Shown here: positions 1 to 8,673 of the stretch, one piece after another
Layout of the letters: each line of letters opens with the position of its first letter
Numbering within the stretch: the first letter of the stretch is position 1
DNA from: Rhizobium sp. CFBP 8762
GTDB taxonomy: Bacteria > Pseudomonadota > Alphaproteobacteria > Rhizobiales > Rhizobiaceae
DNA length: 64,000 nucleotides
NCBI RefSeq assembly: GCF_014841565.1
Contig: NZ_JACYUD010000002.1
Coordinates: forward strand, 40,627 to 104,626
Direction of reading: 5' to 3'
Program-made: the position numbers and the translations under genes
Notes under the pieces: model-generated
What the model saw: the letters and a program-made list of their open reading frames with translations, nothing else
The model's database searches: none
Told to the model about the DNA's origin: nothing

Positions 1-888
1 CGTACCCTCTGGGCGGATGTGTGGGACGGTGTTTATCCGTTTGTGAAGACCGCTCTGGAGGGCAAAGGCACATGGGCGGAAGATTTGCCGCTGGTGATGA
101 CGCGCAATGGCTACGAAGAACAGACGTACTGGACGTTTTCCTACAGTCCACTGCACGATGATAATGGTCAGGTTGCAGGGCTGTTGAATATCGTTACGGA
201 GACCACGCAGACCGTTGCCGACAGGCAATCGCTGAAACAGAGTCTGGAAGCAGCAGAGCAATATATTCAGTTGCAGCAGCAACATGAGGAACAACAGCGC
301 CTGTTGCGTAATGAGCTGAGCCACCGGATCAAGAACACGTTGGCAATGACGCAAGCAATTGTTTCGCAGACAATGCGCCATTCCGACAATATGGATACGG
401 CGACCAAGACTATCCAACAGCGCATTGCGGCCATGGCGCAGGCCCATGACATGTTGACCCGCACCAGCTGGGACGAGGTTGATATTCATCACGTCGTTGA
501 CAGCGCGCTTGTTCCACACCGGGATCATCCAACACGCTTTGAGGTGACAGGACCGCAATTGCCGGTGTCATCAGAGCAGGCCATGGGGCTGGTACTGGCC
601 GTCCACGAATTGGCAACCAATGCGATGAAATACGGCGCACTTTCCCATGAAAGCGGAACTGTCGCGATCCGCTGGTCAGTTGATGCGGATGAAACTTTTC
701 ATTTCGAATGGCAGGAAACCGGCGGACCGAAGGTCGAAAAGCCGACCCGTACGGGATTTGGTTCCCGCCTGACGAACCGGATCGTTGCGGCCTATTTTTC
801 CGGAACCGGCGAAGCCGATTACCATCCGGACGGGCTTCATTTTCGTCTCAAGGGCAAATTGCGTACGCTGGAGCAGGACGCAGCCTAG
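1..888 (+). CDS. HWE-family sensor histidine kinase, 5' end outside window
   Basis: The frame is open to base 1, so the N-terminus lies upstream; the first in-window ATG is at 19. The visible part starts in the C-terminal half of a PAS/PAC sensor domain (segment with YWTFSYSPLHD). A glutamine-rich coiled coil of about 40 residues follows, then the phosphoacceptor box ELSHRIKNTLA and the HWE-type ATPase signature HELATNAMKYGALS. The end, GFGSRLTNRI, fits the family's terminal G box. HWE kinases phosphorylate response regulators in light or stress signalling and are abundant in Rhizobiales. The partner and signal are not visible here. The stop codon lies inside an inverted repeat. Confidence 0.9.
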   Translation, partial: RTLWADVWDGVYPFVKTALEGKGTWAEDLPLVMTRNGYEEQTYWTFSYSPLHDDNGQVAGLLNIVTETTQTVADRQSLKQSLEAAEQYIQLQQQHEEQQRLLRNELSHRIKNTLAMTQAIVSQTMRHSDNMDTATKTIQQRIAAMAQAHDMLTRTSWDEVDIHHVVDSALVPHRDHPTRFEVTGPQLPVSSEQAMGLVLAVHELATNAMKYGALSHESGTVAIRWSVDADETFHFEWQETGGPKVEKPTRTGFGSRLTNRIVAAYFSGTGEADYHPDGLHFRLKGKLRTLEQDAA

Positions 889-927
889 AGCATTTCCGGT
901 GAATACGGGTTGACTGGAAATGCTCTA
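886..927. repeat. Perfect 12-bp inverted repeat overlapping kinase stop codon
   Basis: TAGAGCATTTCC at 886-897 is exactly mirrored by GGAAATGCTCTA at 916-927 with an 18-base loop. The first three bases are the kinase stop codon. There is no T tract, so it is not a standard intrinsic terminator. A related half (TTTTCACTGGAAATGCT) recurs at about 972-988. Short dispersed palindromes beginning AGAGCATTT are, to my knowledge, common between genes in Rhizobiales; membership of such a family is inferred. Confidence 0.6.
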
Positions 928-1018
928 GATCCTTTATTTGTCGCATTGTCCAGACGTGAAAACCACTCCAGTTTTCACTGGAAATGCTGCAGAACGTCTC
1001 TTGTAAGAGTTTGTAGCT

Positions 1019-2176
1019 CTAGCCACCGGGCGCTGTGACAGAATGCAGTGGAAATGCGCCGACAACCTGATCGCGCCCCTGATGCTTGGCGTCGTAAAGC
1101 GCGGCATCGGCCACCCGCAACGCATTCTCAAAACTGCTTTCACCAAAAGCAATGCCGGCGCTGACTGAGCATGAGAAGACAACCCCGTCATGTATAATGG
1201 GCAGGTTGCGGAAACGATTGCAGATTTCCTCCGCAATCCGCCGCGCCTGTGACGGTATTGCGTCTCTGAGAACCAGCAGAAACTCTTCACCGCCCATGCG
1301 CGCCGCAATGTCATCCGGTTCCCGCCCCTCCATCAGCACGGTTGAAAAGGCTTTCAAAGCCATATCTCCGGCGGCGTGTCCCAGTTTATCGTTCACCTGT
1401 TTGAAGTGGTCGATGTCGAATGCGATGATGGCTGTAGCGGGTGCCAGAGCCCCCAAACTCATGCTTTCAAACAGTCCGCGACGATTGGTCAGCCCTGTCA
1501 GCGCATCCGTCAGGGACTCGCGCAGGTGCCGGGCAGTTTGACGTGCCTGATGAAGCGTCAGGGAAATGGCACCAGCACCTGTGGTTGCAAAAATACTGAC
1601 GAGAATATTGAGGTCCTCCGCCCAGTTGGAGGGGGCACGCCCAAGAACCCAACGTTCCTCACTCAGGAGCACGCCGGCACAGGGAAGGAAAGACAGACCT
1701 GCAAACGTATAGAGAAGGCTGAGCGCACGCATGGCGTCGGGTGCCTGCGCCTTCGCCTTCCAGTAATTGACACCGGATGCAATCAATAGGGCGGCTGCAA
1801 GCAGGTTCAGGAATATGAAGGCAACGCCGTCATAGCCCACTACGAGCCAGGGAACAGTCAGCAAAACTGAAAATGACAGGGATATCGAGAAAGTAAGAAG
1901 CGATGTACCACCGATGCGAAACTGCCGCGCGGCGGCCAGAAAAGCGGAAAAACCGGCCAGAAAAAAGACCAGCGCGCTGATACCTAGCCAAAGACCGGGT
2001 GCGGAAACATAGGCGTGGTAAGAGAGCAAGCCAACAACCATGAGGCTCACACCCGCACCCCAGGTCATCATGAACGTTTCAGACCGGCGGACCGTCCACC
2101 TGGCCATCAGAATAATGGCAAGACACAGCCCGGAAAAGCTCAAACCCAGCAGCAGTGATCCATAGTCGAAGTGCAT
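1019..2176 (-). CDS. Membrane-bound diguanylate cyclase (GGDEF protein)
   Basis: 385 residues. The first ~200 residues are hydrophobic, with about six predicted membrane helices and no recognisable periplasmic sensor domain. The C-terminal ~165 residues are a GGDEF domain: substrate-binding segment DIDHFKQVNDKLGH and active site RMGGEEF (an allowed GGEEF variant), so c-di-GMP synthesis is expected. The inhibitory RxxD site is displaced by one residue (REPDD upstream of IAARMGG), so product inhibition may be weak or absent. The gene is monocistronic, convergent with the kinase and divergent from the sigma factor gene. Substrate and output are unknown. Confidence 0.88.
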   Translation of the reverse strand: MHFDYGSLLLGLSFSGLCLAIILMARWTVRRSETFMMTWGAGVSLMVVGLLSYHAYVSAPGLWLGISALVFFLAGFSAFLAAARQFRIGGTSLLTFSISLSFSVLLTVPWLVVGYDGVAFIFLNLLAAALLIASGVNYWKAKAQAPDAMRALSLLYTFAGLSFLPCAGVLLSEERWVLGRAPSNWAEDLNILVSIFATTGAGAISLTLHQARQTARHLRESLTDALTGLTNRRGLFESMSLGALAPATAIIAFDIDHFKQVNDKLGHAAGDMALKAFSTVLMEGREPDDIAARMGGEEFLLVLRDAIPSQARRIAEEICNRFRNLPIIHDGVVFSCSVSAGIAFGESSFENALRVADAALYDAKHQGRDQVVGAFPLHSVTAPGG

Positions 2177-2316
2177 GAGGTTGATCGTCTGCCCTAGCCG
2201 GTAAAATCAATTGTGCCTGTATTACAACGTACTCGTGTGTTCACATTCTGCATAGATGTCTGAGAAAAATTATCATGTCACGGGAATAGATTCTCGTGCA
2301 GCTTCGTATACAGGGT

Positions 2317-2874
2317 ATGAAACAGAAGAAACCCCTCTTCAACATTGTGGACCAGTTGGGCGCACTGCGGCGGTATGCCCGGTCGCTGGCACGCGACTCC
2401 AACGATGCGGAGGATCTGGTTCATGATGCGCTGGTGAAGGCGCTGGAACGAAAAGCCAGTTTTCGCAGCGATGGAAATCTTCGTTCCTGGCTATTGTCGA
2501 TTGTGCATAACGAATTCATTGATGGCCTTCGTAGAGCCCGTGCCAGCCAGAAGCGCAGCGATGATGCGGGCCTGCTGTCGGATAGCAGCGAGGCTGCAAG
2601 CCAGCCGTCAGCGGTTCGACTGAAACAGGTGCAAGCGGCGTTTTTCCGTCTACCGGATGAACAGCGTGAAGCGCTTCATTTGGTAGCGGTGGAAGAACTC
2701 ACCTATCAGGAGGCAGCACAGGTGCTTGGCATCCCGGTTGGCACATTGATGTCGCGCGTATCGCGCGCGCGGGCACAGTTGCGAGCGTTCGAAGACGGCA
2801 AGCCCGGCTCGCAATCCAATACGAGCCATACCAACCTGAGATTGATAGGAGGCAAAGGCGATGACGGCTACTGA
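2317..2874 (+). CDS. ECF RNA polymerase sigma factor
   Basis: 185 residues from ATG 2317; an in-frame GTG at 2296 would add seven residues and has an equally weak ribosome-binding site. Region 2 is visible as YARSLARDSNDAEDLVHDAL and SWLLSIVHNEFIDGLRR. Region 4 is LPDEQREALHLVAVEELTYQEAAQVLGIPVGTLMSRVSRAR, a helix-turn-helix for the -35 element. A variable linker of about 40 residues separates them. It should direct a small stress regulon and be held inactive by the anti-sigma encoded immediately downstream, whose start overlaps this stop by 14 bases. The specific ECF group was not determined. Confidence 0.9.
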   Translation: MKQKKPLFNIVDQLGALRRYARSLARDSNDAEDLVHDALVKALERKASFRSDGNLRSWLLSIVHNEFIDGLRRARASQKRSDDAGLLSDSSEAASQPSAVRLKQVQAAFFRLPDEQREALHLVAVEELTYQEAAQVLGIPVGTLMSRVSRARAQLRAFEDGKPGSQSNTSHTNLRLIGGKGDDGY

Positions 2875-3634
2875 TCCCATTCTGGATAGCGATCTCAATG
2901 CCTATGTCGATGGACAGTTGAGTGCGGAACGCGCCATAGAGGTGGAAACCTATCTGTCGCGCAACCCCACAAAGGCGGCTGAAGTTATGGCGGACCTGCG
3001 GTTAAAGGGCGAACTGCGGCTGGCATTTGCAACCGGGCCTGACCATGGCCGCGCTGAGACACGCCATGCGGCACGACGGCTTAATACGGCACTGGTGCAG
3101 CGCCAATGGCTGTTTCGTTTGCAGCGCATTGCTGCCATTGCCCTGTTGGTTGCAGGTGGCTGGTTTGCGAATGCGCATTTCGGCCCGTTCCGCGCCACTG
3201 CGGTGGTGGCGGCGGCGCCCGCGCCTGCGTTCGTGGAGGAAGCGGTTCGCGCCCACCAGACTGCGGCCTTGCGTGGAACCATGCCATCGCAAGCGGAAAC
3301 CGCACGGTATGATCCGCGAGATATCCGCTCGGCAACCGCCATCGTCATGCCGGATGTCCCAGCAGAATGGGCCGTATCCGATGTTCAGATTTTCCCGTCG
3401 GCTTTCGGGCCGAGTGTTGAAATGGCGTTGAAGGCTGGCAAGGCAGAGCATGTGTCTTTGTTTGCCGTTCGTCCCGGCACATTTGCCGTTCAGGATGTGC
3501 AGTCAATCACCGCCGATACCGTTCGCGCGGCGTACTGGCAAATTGGAGACGTCGCCTATGCGCTCGTTTCCAGTGAACAGGATGCCGACGCTCTCACCGA
3601 TGCCGCACGAAAACTTGCGCGCACTCTTTACTAA
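2861..3634 (+). CDS. Membrane anti-sigma factor
   Basis: 257 residues. The cytosolic N-terminus carries the anti-sigma motif LNAYVDGQLS, then ~50 helical residues ending near LRLKGELRLAF. A single membrane helix follows at about residues 85-107 (RIAAIALLVAGGWFANAHFG), leaving a periplasmic domain of ~145 residues. There is no HxxxCxxC zinc motif, so it belongs to the non-zinc class. The start overlaps the sigma gene by 14 bases, indicating translational coupling and equal dosage. Release is presumably by a periplasmic signal or proteolysis, but no protease gene is adjacent. Confidence 0.82.
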   Translation: MTATDPILDSDLNAYVDGQLSAERAIEVETYLSRNPTKAAEVMADLRLKGELRLAFATGPDHGRAETRHAARRLNTALVQRQWLFRLQRIAAIALLVAGGWFANAHFGPFRATAVVAAAPAPAFVEEAVRAHQTAALRGTMPSQAETARYDPRDIRSATAIVMPDVPAEWAVSDVQIFPSAFGPSVEMALKAGKAEHVSLFAVRPGTFAVQDVQSITADTVRAAYWQIGDVAYALVSSEQDADALTDAARKLARTLY

Positions 3635-3649
3635 CCACAGGAGACTGAT

Positions 3650-4366
3650 GTGAATCCTACTCCCTCCAAATTTGGCTATAACACAGCCGCCGCCTCCGGC
3701 GCGCTGTTTGACGAGAGCCTGCGCCAGCATATGCTGCGGGTATATAACTATATGGGCCTCGGCCTCGTCATCACCGGTATAGTCGCGTTCATCGTCGGCA
3801 ATACGCCTGCCTTGTACGTTCCAATCTTCAATAGTCCGCTGAAATGGGTTGTCATGCTGGCCCCGCTGGCCTTCGTGTTCTTCTTCTCGTTTCGTATTCA
3901 GACCATGTCGGCAGCCACGGCACAGATGACGTTCTGGGCGTTCTGCGCGGTCATGGGTCTGTCACTGGCCTCGGTGTTCCTCGTGTTTACCGGAACCAGC
4001 ATCGCGCGCACCTTCTTTATCGCGGCCACCATGTTCGGTGCTACTAGCCTTTATGGCTACGTAACCAAGCGTGATCTTGCCAAGGCGGGATCGTTCCTGA
4101 TGATGGGTCTGATCGGCGTGGTTATTGCCAGCGTCGTTAATATCTTCCTCGGCTCCAGCGCCCTGCAGTTTGCTATCTCTGTCATCGGTATTGTCGTATT
4201 CGTCGGTTTGACGGCATGGGACACTCAGAACATCAAGCAGCAGTTTGCGGAGAATATCGATCAGGAATCCCAGCAGAAAATGGCTGTCTTCGGTGCGCTG
4301 TCGCTGTACCTGAATTTCGTCAACATCTTCCAGCTGTTGTTGAACTTCACTGGCGAACGCGAATAA
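3650..4366 (+). CDS. Bax inhibitor-1 (BI-1/YccA) family membrane protein
   Basis: 238 residues from GTG 3650, chosen because CAGGAGA (3638-3644) is correctly spaced; the upstream ATG at 3648 is out of frame. Seven membrane helices are apparent. The family end is present: an AWDTQNIKQQF segment, then LYLNFVNIFQLLL. Bacterial BI-1 proteins are pH-sensitive calcium leak channels or modulators of membrane proteases such as FtsH; the exact role here is unknown. The gene starts 15 bases after the anti-sigma stop and ends before a strong terminator, so it is probably the third cistron of the sigma operon. Confidence 0.88.
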   Translation: MNPTPSKFGYNTAAASGALFDESLRQHMLRVYNYMGLGLVITGIVAFIVGNTPALYVPIFNSPLKWVVMLAPLAFVFFFSFRIQTMSAATAQMTFWAFCAVMGLSLASVFLVFTGTSIARTFFIAATMFGATSLYGYVTKRDLAKAGSFLMMGLIGVVIASVVNIFLGSSALQFAISVIGIVVFVGLTAWDTQNIKQQFAENIDQESQQKMAVFGALSLYLNFVNIFQLLLNFTGERE

Positions 4367-4387
4367 TCTGCACATCGGTAAGATTGA

Positions 4388-4418
4388 AAAGGCGGCGTGG
4401 CAACACGTCGCCTTTTTG
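4388..4418 (+). terminator. Rho-independent terminator after the BI-1 gene
   Basis: A 12-bp stem, AAAGGCGGCGTG paired with CACGTCGCCTTT through one G-U, closes a GCAA loop and runs into TTTTTGTT. It lies 22 bases after the BI-1 stop and closes the sigma/anti-sigma/BI-1 transcript. Confidence 0.85.
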
Positions 4419-4449
4419 TTATGGTGATGTAAACACGCACCGGATCGTC

Positions 4450-4827
4450 ATGCCCGCCTCACCTTTAAAACCAGTTCTACGCATTGATTTTCCACTGAAC
4501 GAACGGTTGGGACGTGGCAAAATGCTGCTGTTGGAGCACATCGTCAGAACCGGGTCCATTTCTGCCGCCGGTCGCGCGATGGACATGTCCTACCGTCGCG
4601 CTTGGTTGCTGGTGGATGCAATGAATCGCATGTTTTCGCAGACGGTCGTGGAATCGCAGCGGGGCGGCAAACAGGGTGGAGGCGCGGTTGTTACCGAGTT
4701 CGGTTATTTGCTGCTGGCCCGTTTTCGGGCTATGGAAGCCAACCTAGGCGCGGCACTGGCAGACGACCTGCGCTGGCTGGAAGCCCACAGGGCTGTTATA
4801 GATGATCCAGAGCAACGGTCTTTATGA
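4450..4827 (+). CDS. ModE-like winged-helix regulator without molybdate-binding domain
   Basis: 125 residues from ATG 4450. It consists only of the ModE N-terminal LysR-type winged helix: LNERLGRGKMLLLEHI, then SISAAGRAMDMSYRRAWLL, the recognition helix typical of ModE. The tandem Mop domains that bind molybdate in E. coli ModE are absent, and the protein ends about 50 residues after the wing. Its 3' end overlaps the modC 3' end by 32 bases, tail to tail. It is the obvious candidate to bind the Mo-box in front of modA. How it senses molybdate is open; single-domain ModE proteins are known in alphaproteobacteria. Confidence 0.85.
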   Translation: MPASPLKPVLRIDFPLNERLGRGKMLLLEHIVRTGSISAAGRAMDMSYRRAWLLVDAMNRMFSQTVVESQRGGKQGGGAVVTEFGYLLLARFRAMEANLGAALADDLRWLEAHRAVIDDPEQRSL

Positions 4828-5869
4828 TGGCAAAAACCGCTTTGCCAGAGTGCAGATCCAGCCGATCCCGTGACAATGCCGTTACCCGTGCCAGAACTGT
4901 ATCCTGACCGCATCGAACGGACAGGTTCGTCATGCCATCTAAATCGCCCCGCATATCCGTAATCGTTCCCGCAAGAACATTCAGCGCGCTCAAGCCTTCC
5001 GGTGCATGGGTCGAGATCATCACATCGCGCGCGGGGATGCGGACGCGCACGGCGCGGCCAACCATCAGCCCTGCTGATGGAACCAGAAGCGCGTCACCAT
5101 GCAAGCGCACCGTTGCCAGACCATAGCGAACCTCTATACTTTCTACTAGTCCCGTCAGTACGCTGCCCAATTCGCGCCTGTCCGCTGCTGCAATCAGGCT
5201 TGGTCCGCTGAGGACGTCCGACGCTGCACCGTTGGCAATCACGGCTCCATCCTGTAGCAGCACCACCCGGTCCGCCAAGCGTGCAACTTCAGCCACCGAA
5301 TGGCTGACATAGATGATCGGTATGCGTAGCTCATCGCGCATCCGTTCCAAAAACGGAAGAATTTCGGCTTTGCGCTCATCATCGAGGGCAGCCAGTGGTT
5401 CGTCCATCAAAAGCAGACGCGGTGAAGACAGCAGGGCTCGGCCGATGGCGACACGCTGTTTCTCTCCACCCGACAGTTTCGCGGTTCGCCGTGCCAGCAG
5501 ATGCCGAATGCCAAGCATTTCAACGATATGTTCCGCGTTGGAAATGCCGCGACGCTTTGCAAACCACTGTCCGTAATGCAGGTTCTGACGAACGGTGAGA
5601 TGGGGGAACAGGCGCGCTTCCTGAAACACGCAGGCAAACTGACGATGGTGCGGCGCTACATATACGCCCGTGCCCGAGTCAGCCAATACCTGATCGTCGA
5701 ACCGCACCGTGCCTGTGTCGGGCCTCGCCAGCCCCGCAATTAGGCGCAGCACCGAGCTTTTGCCGGACCCCGAGCGGCCGAACAGGGCTGTAACGCCCCG
5801 GTTCGTATCAAAGGCAACGTTCAAGTGAAATGTGCCGAGTGTCTGGGTGACTTTGACTGACAACATCAC
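4796..5869 (-). CDS. modC: Molybdate ABC transporter ATPase ModC
   Basis: 357 residues. The ATPase domain has Walker A GRSGSGKSS (residues 31-39), Q-loop VFQEARLFPH, signature LSGGEKQR (132-139) and Walker B LLLMDEP (152-158), followed by a switch histidine in YVSHS. The C-terminal ~100 residues form a Mop/TOBE domain, which binds molybdate and distinguishes ModC from sugar importers. The start overlaps modB by four bases (ATGA). It powers high-affinity molybdate uptake for molybdenum cofactor synthesis. Length matches the family. Confidence 0.95.
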   Translation of the reverse strand: MMLSVKVTQTLGTFHLNVAFDTNRGVTALFGRSGSGKSSVLRLIAGLARPDTGTVRFDDQVLADSGTGVYVAPHHRQFACVFQEARLFPHLTVRQNLHYGQWFAKRRGISNAEHIVEMLGIRHLLARRTAKLSGGEKQRVAIGRALLSSPRLLLMDEPLAALDDERKAEILPFLERMRDELRIPIIYVSHSVAEVARLADRVVLLQDGAVIANGAASDVLSGPSLIAAADRRELGSVLTGLVESIEVRYGLATVRLHGDALLVPSAGLMVGRAVRVRIPARDVMISTHAPEGLSALNVLAGTITDMRGDLDGMTNLSVRCGQDTVLARVTALSRDRLDLHSGKAVFAIIKTVALDHL

Positions 5870-6567
5870 GACGCATGTACCCGTTTGGCAATTTTCTGCG
5901 CCAGAAACTCAGACGCTAGCAGAGCGGCAAATGAAATGAGAATGGCCACGATCGTCAGCCGCATCGCGCCGACATCCCCGCCGGGAACCTGCGTAAACGT
6001 ATAGATTGCGGCAGACAAGGTCTGTGTCTCGCCGGGAATGTTGGACACGAATGTGATCGTGGCACCAAACTCCCCCATGGCCTTCGCGAAGGCCAGTATC
6101 GCACCCGCTATAACCCCCGGCAGAATAAGCGGCAGGGTTACTGTCAGAAAGATCCAGAATGGTGATGCACCCAGTGTCCCCGCCGCCTCCTCTAGTTTGC
6201 GGTCAACAGCCTCAATAGAAAGACGGATGGAGCGGACCATCAAAGGGAAACCCATGACGGCACAGGCAAGTGCGGCTCCAGTCCAACGAAACGACAGGAC
6301 GATACCGAAGGTTTCTGCCAGAAAGCTGCCGACCGGCCCGCGTCTCCCAAACGTGATAAGCAACAGGAAGCCTGTTACCACCGGCGGCAGAATCAAGGGC
6401 AAATGGACAAGCCCGTTCAGGATGGACTTGCCCCAGAAGCGGCCACGCGCCAGCGCCAGCGCGATTGCGATGCCGAAAGGCAAGCTTGCCACCATGGCAA
6501 TGAACGAGACACGTAAACTCAGCCGAATGGCCGTCCACTCAGCCTCGCTCAATACCAACCAATCCAC
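5866..6567 (-). CDS. modB: Molybdate ABC transporter permease ModB
   Basis: 233 residues with five to six membrane helices. The EAA loop contacting the ATPase is visible as EEAAGTLGASPFWIFLTVTLPLILPGVIAG in two parts. It starts 13 bases after modA and overlaps modC by four bases, so modABC is one transcript. The permease forms the inner-membrane channel fed by ModA. Confidence 0.95.
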   Translation of the reverse strand: MDWLVLSEAEWTAIRLSLRVSFIAMVASLPFGIAIALALARGRFWGKSILNGLVHLPLILPPVVTGFLLLITFGRRGPVGSFLAETFGIVLSFRWTGAALACAVMGFPLMVRSIRLSIEAVDRKLEEAAGTLGASPFWIFLTVTLPLILPGVIAGAILAFAKAMGEFGATITFVSNIPGETQTLSAAIYTFTQVPGGDVGAMRLTIVAILISFAALLASEFLAQKIAKRVHAS

Positions 6568-6580
6568 GCGTGCGATGCCC

Positions 6581-7357
6581 CTACTTGAGAACTGTAAAAC
6601 CTTGTTTTTCGAACAGCGGCGCTGCCTTTTCGGACTTCAAAAACTCAAGGTAACTGGCTGCTTGCGATGTCGAAGAATCCTTGAGGACGGCAATGGGATA
6701 AATGATAGGAGGGTGGCTGTCTTCAGGAAAAGTGCCGACGATGGTTACGCCCGTATCGGCGGCTGCATCGGTCTGGTAGACAATACCATAGGGCGCCTCC
6801 CCCCGTGATACCAGTGCCAAAGCCGCTCGAACGCTTTCCGCGCCGGCAACCTTGCCTTCAACCGAAGCCCAAACCCCAAGCGATTCCAGTGCAGCCTTGC
6901 CATATTTGCCCGCAGGCACGGAATCAACAGCGCCCATGGCAAGCTTGCCATCCCCGATTAAACCGGCGAGATCGAAACCCTTCTTGATATCAACCGCTTT
7001 GGCAGCGTCCTTCGGCGCAATCAGCACAATGCGATTTCCGAGCAGGTTGGAGCGGGTTTCCGGCTTGATGAGATTTTTCTCGCCAAGGTAATCCATCCAC
7101 GCAAGATCGGCCGAGATGAAAACATCGGCGGGTGCACCTGCTTCAATCTGTTTGGCGAGTGCCGAACTGGCCGCGTAGGATACTGTTGTTTCGGTCTTCG
7201 TTTCCTCGGTCCATGCCGTGTTTGCTGCGTCCAGCGCATTCTTCAGACTGGCAGCGGCAAATACGGTCACCTTCTCCTGCGCTGATGCTGGCATGGCCAA
7301 GGCACTGGCGGCAAGGCATACGGCGATGGCAATACGTTTCGTCCAATCTCTCATCAT
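6581..7357 (-). CDS. modA: Periplasmic molybdate-binding protein ModA
   Basis: 258 residues. Residues 1-26 are a Sec signal peptide (KR, hydrophobic core, then MPASA before the mature QEKVTVFAAASL). The mature start VTVFAAASLKNALD is the ModA hallmark; its serines bind the oxyanion. Two adjacent ATG codons are possible starts; the first has the ribosome-binding site GAGAGGG at suitable distance. First gene of modABC, 18 bp downstream of a Mo-box, so repression by molybdate-replete ModE is expected. Confidence 0.95.
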   Translation of the reverse strand: MMRDWTKRIAIAVCLAASALAMPASAQEKVTVFAAASLKNALDAANTAWTEETKTETTVSYAASSALAKQIEAGAPADVFISADLAWMDYLGEKNLIKPETRSNLLGNRIVLIAPKDAAKAVDIKKGFDLAGLIGDGKLAMGAVDSVPAGKYGKAALESLGVWASVEGKVAGAESVRAALALVSRGEAPYGIVYQTDAAADTGVTIVGTFPEDSHPPIIYPIAVLKDSSTSQAASYLEFLKSEKAAPLFEKQGFTVLK

Positions 7358-7374
7358 ACTTTACCCTCTCGTAG

Positions 7375-7398
7375 CGTCATATTTTTGAGAATATAACG
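7375..7398. promoter_or_regulatory. Mo-box (ModE-type operator) in front of modABC
   Basis: CGTCATATT at 7375-7383 and AATATAACG at 7390-7398 form an inverted repeat with a six-base spacer and one mismatch. This matches the known Mo-box layout of alphaproteobacteria (CGTTATAT-N6-ATATAACG type). It lies 18 bp upstream of the modA start codon, where bound ModE would block transcription. Confidence 0.85.
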
Positions 7399-7448
7399 GT
7401 CAATACGATTCTGGCGATTGCTAAATCAGTCATTTTTTGAATTTATTT

Positions 7449-8495
7449 TTACGCGCGTCGCTCGCCTGGCAGAACGGTGTTGGCAAGGGACGCCATCAGC
7501 AGCGCAATGCCCCCGCCCAACATGGTGGCCAGCAGCCGGTAAAAGGCGGTTTCCAACTCCGGATCATGGTTGAGCGCTAACAGCAGAACCACGGTTGCGG
7601 TAATCGAAATTGTAAACGCAACATACTGGCTTTTTTGCAAGGCGAACGACAGCCATGTCGAGACCATCAGGCAGGCCAGCAACACGGCACTTGACGTGAT
7701 GAAAAATCCAGCCAGCCCTGCCACCGCACCGCCGATGACCGTGCCGGACAGACGCATGACACCCCGGCTGCGCGTATCCTGCAGTTTCGGTTTCAGCACG
7801 ATCAGCGCCGTCATGGGCGCCCAGTACCCATGCGGCATTTGCAGCCAATGCACCAGAAGTGTGGTGATGCCCACGGCAAGCGATGCCCGCACTGCGTGGC
7901 GCGCCGTTGGCAGCCGCCCTCCCCGCGCCAGATGAAGCCCTCTTCGAACACGCACAACGCTATGATGCGCGGTGGCTTTGAGCTGTGCTCCGCCAAGCCG
8001 CCAGCACAGCATGATCAAACCGGCCTGCAACAAGCCGCCGACAAGCGTCAGGGCGCCCCGTTCGACTGCTCCCGAAACGGTGGCGGGATAACTGCCCGCG
8101 ACAAACAGCGCAATGGCGCATTGCAGCAGGATCCACCAGGCGCCGAGTTCAATGGCCGCAAAGACGGCGCACAGTGCCGCCCACACGATGGACGCGATGA
8201 GGAACACCGTGAACTCATGGCCGGAAAGTGAGCCAACAAATGCCGAAAATGCCATGCCGAACGCTGCCGCCAGCATAGGCGCGGGCCGCCACCGAGAAAA
8301 TGTCTGCGCCGCACCAAACCCGACGGCGAGCGCGCCGCCGGTGGCAATCGTCGCCTCTGGAAGGAAATCGAAGGTCAAACCCGCAAGCAACAGGCCACCG
8401 ATAACGGGCAGTCCCAGCAGAGCCAGAGCGCCGCGGAAATTGACAAGCCCAAATCGTGTGGCCAGTGAGTTGGTCGCGTCAAAAACTACAGTCAT
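7449..8495 (-). CDS. FUSC-family membrane protein (putative aromatic acid or amphiphile exporter)
   Basis: 348 residues arranged as two blocks of about six hydrophobic helices around a basic cytosolic linker (HHSVVRVRRGLHLARGG, about residues 178-195). The second block holds the FUSC signature region HAVRASLAVGITTLL then HGYWAPMTALIVLKP and RLSGTVIGGAVAG. Relatives (YccS, AaeB, plant aluminium-activated channels) move organic anions outward. It is shorter than AaeB (about 650) and lacks its cytosolic domain. It stands alone between modA and putA; substrate unknown. Confidence 0.8.
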   Translation of the reverse strand: MTVVFDATNSLATRFGLVNFRGALALLGLPVIGGLLLAGLTFDFLPEATIATGGALAVGFGAAQTFSRWRPAPMLAAAFGMAFSAFVGSLSGHEFTVFLIASIVWAALCAVFAAIELGAWWILLQCAIALFVAGSYPATVSGAVERGALTLVGGLLQAGLIMLCWRLGGAQLKATAHHSVVRVRRGLHLARGGRLPTARHAVRASLAVGITTLLVHWLQMPHGYWAPMTALIVLKPKLQDTRSRGVMRLSGTVIGGAVAGLAGFFITSSAVLLACLMVSTWLSFALQKSQYVAFTISITATVVLLLALNHDPELETAFYRLLATMLGGGIALLMASLANTVLPGERRA

Positions 8496-8673
8496 TCATC
8501 AGCCTGCCGGAGCGCTCTAGATTTGACCTCTGGAAATTACGGCAGACGCTACCCTCAACGTCTACAGGCTGGCAAGAGCGCATCCGGGCCGACTGTATAA
8601 TTCCAAATGCCACAGCGCCCCGCGTTATGTTCGACGCGCGGCGCTATGGCGATCACTGATCCGTATTTTGGGC

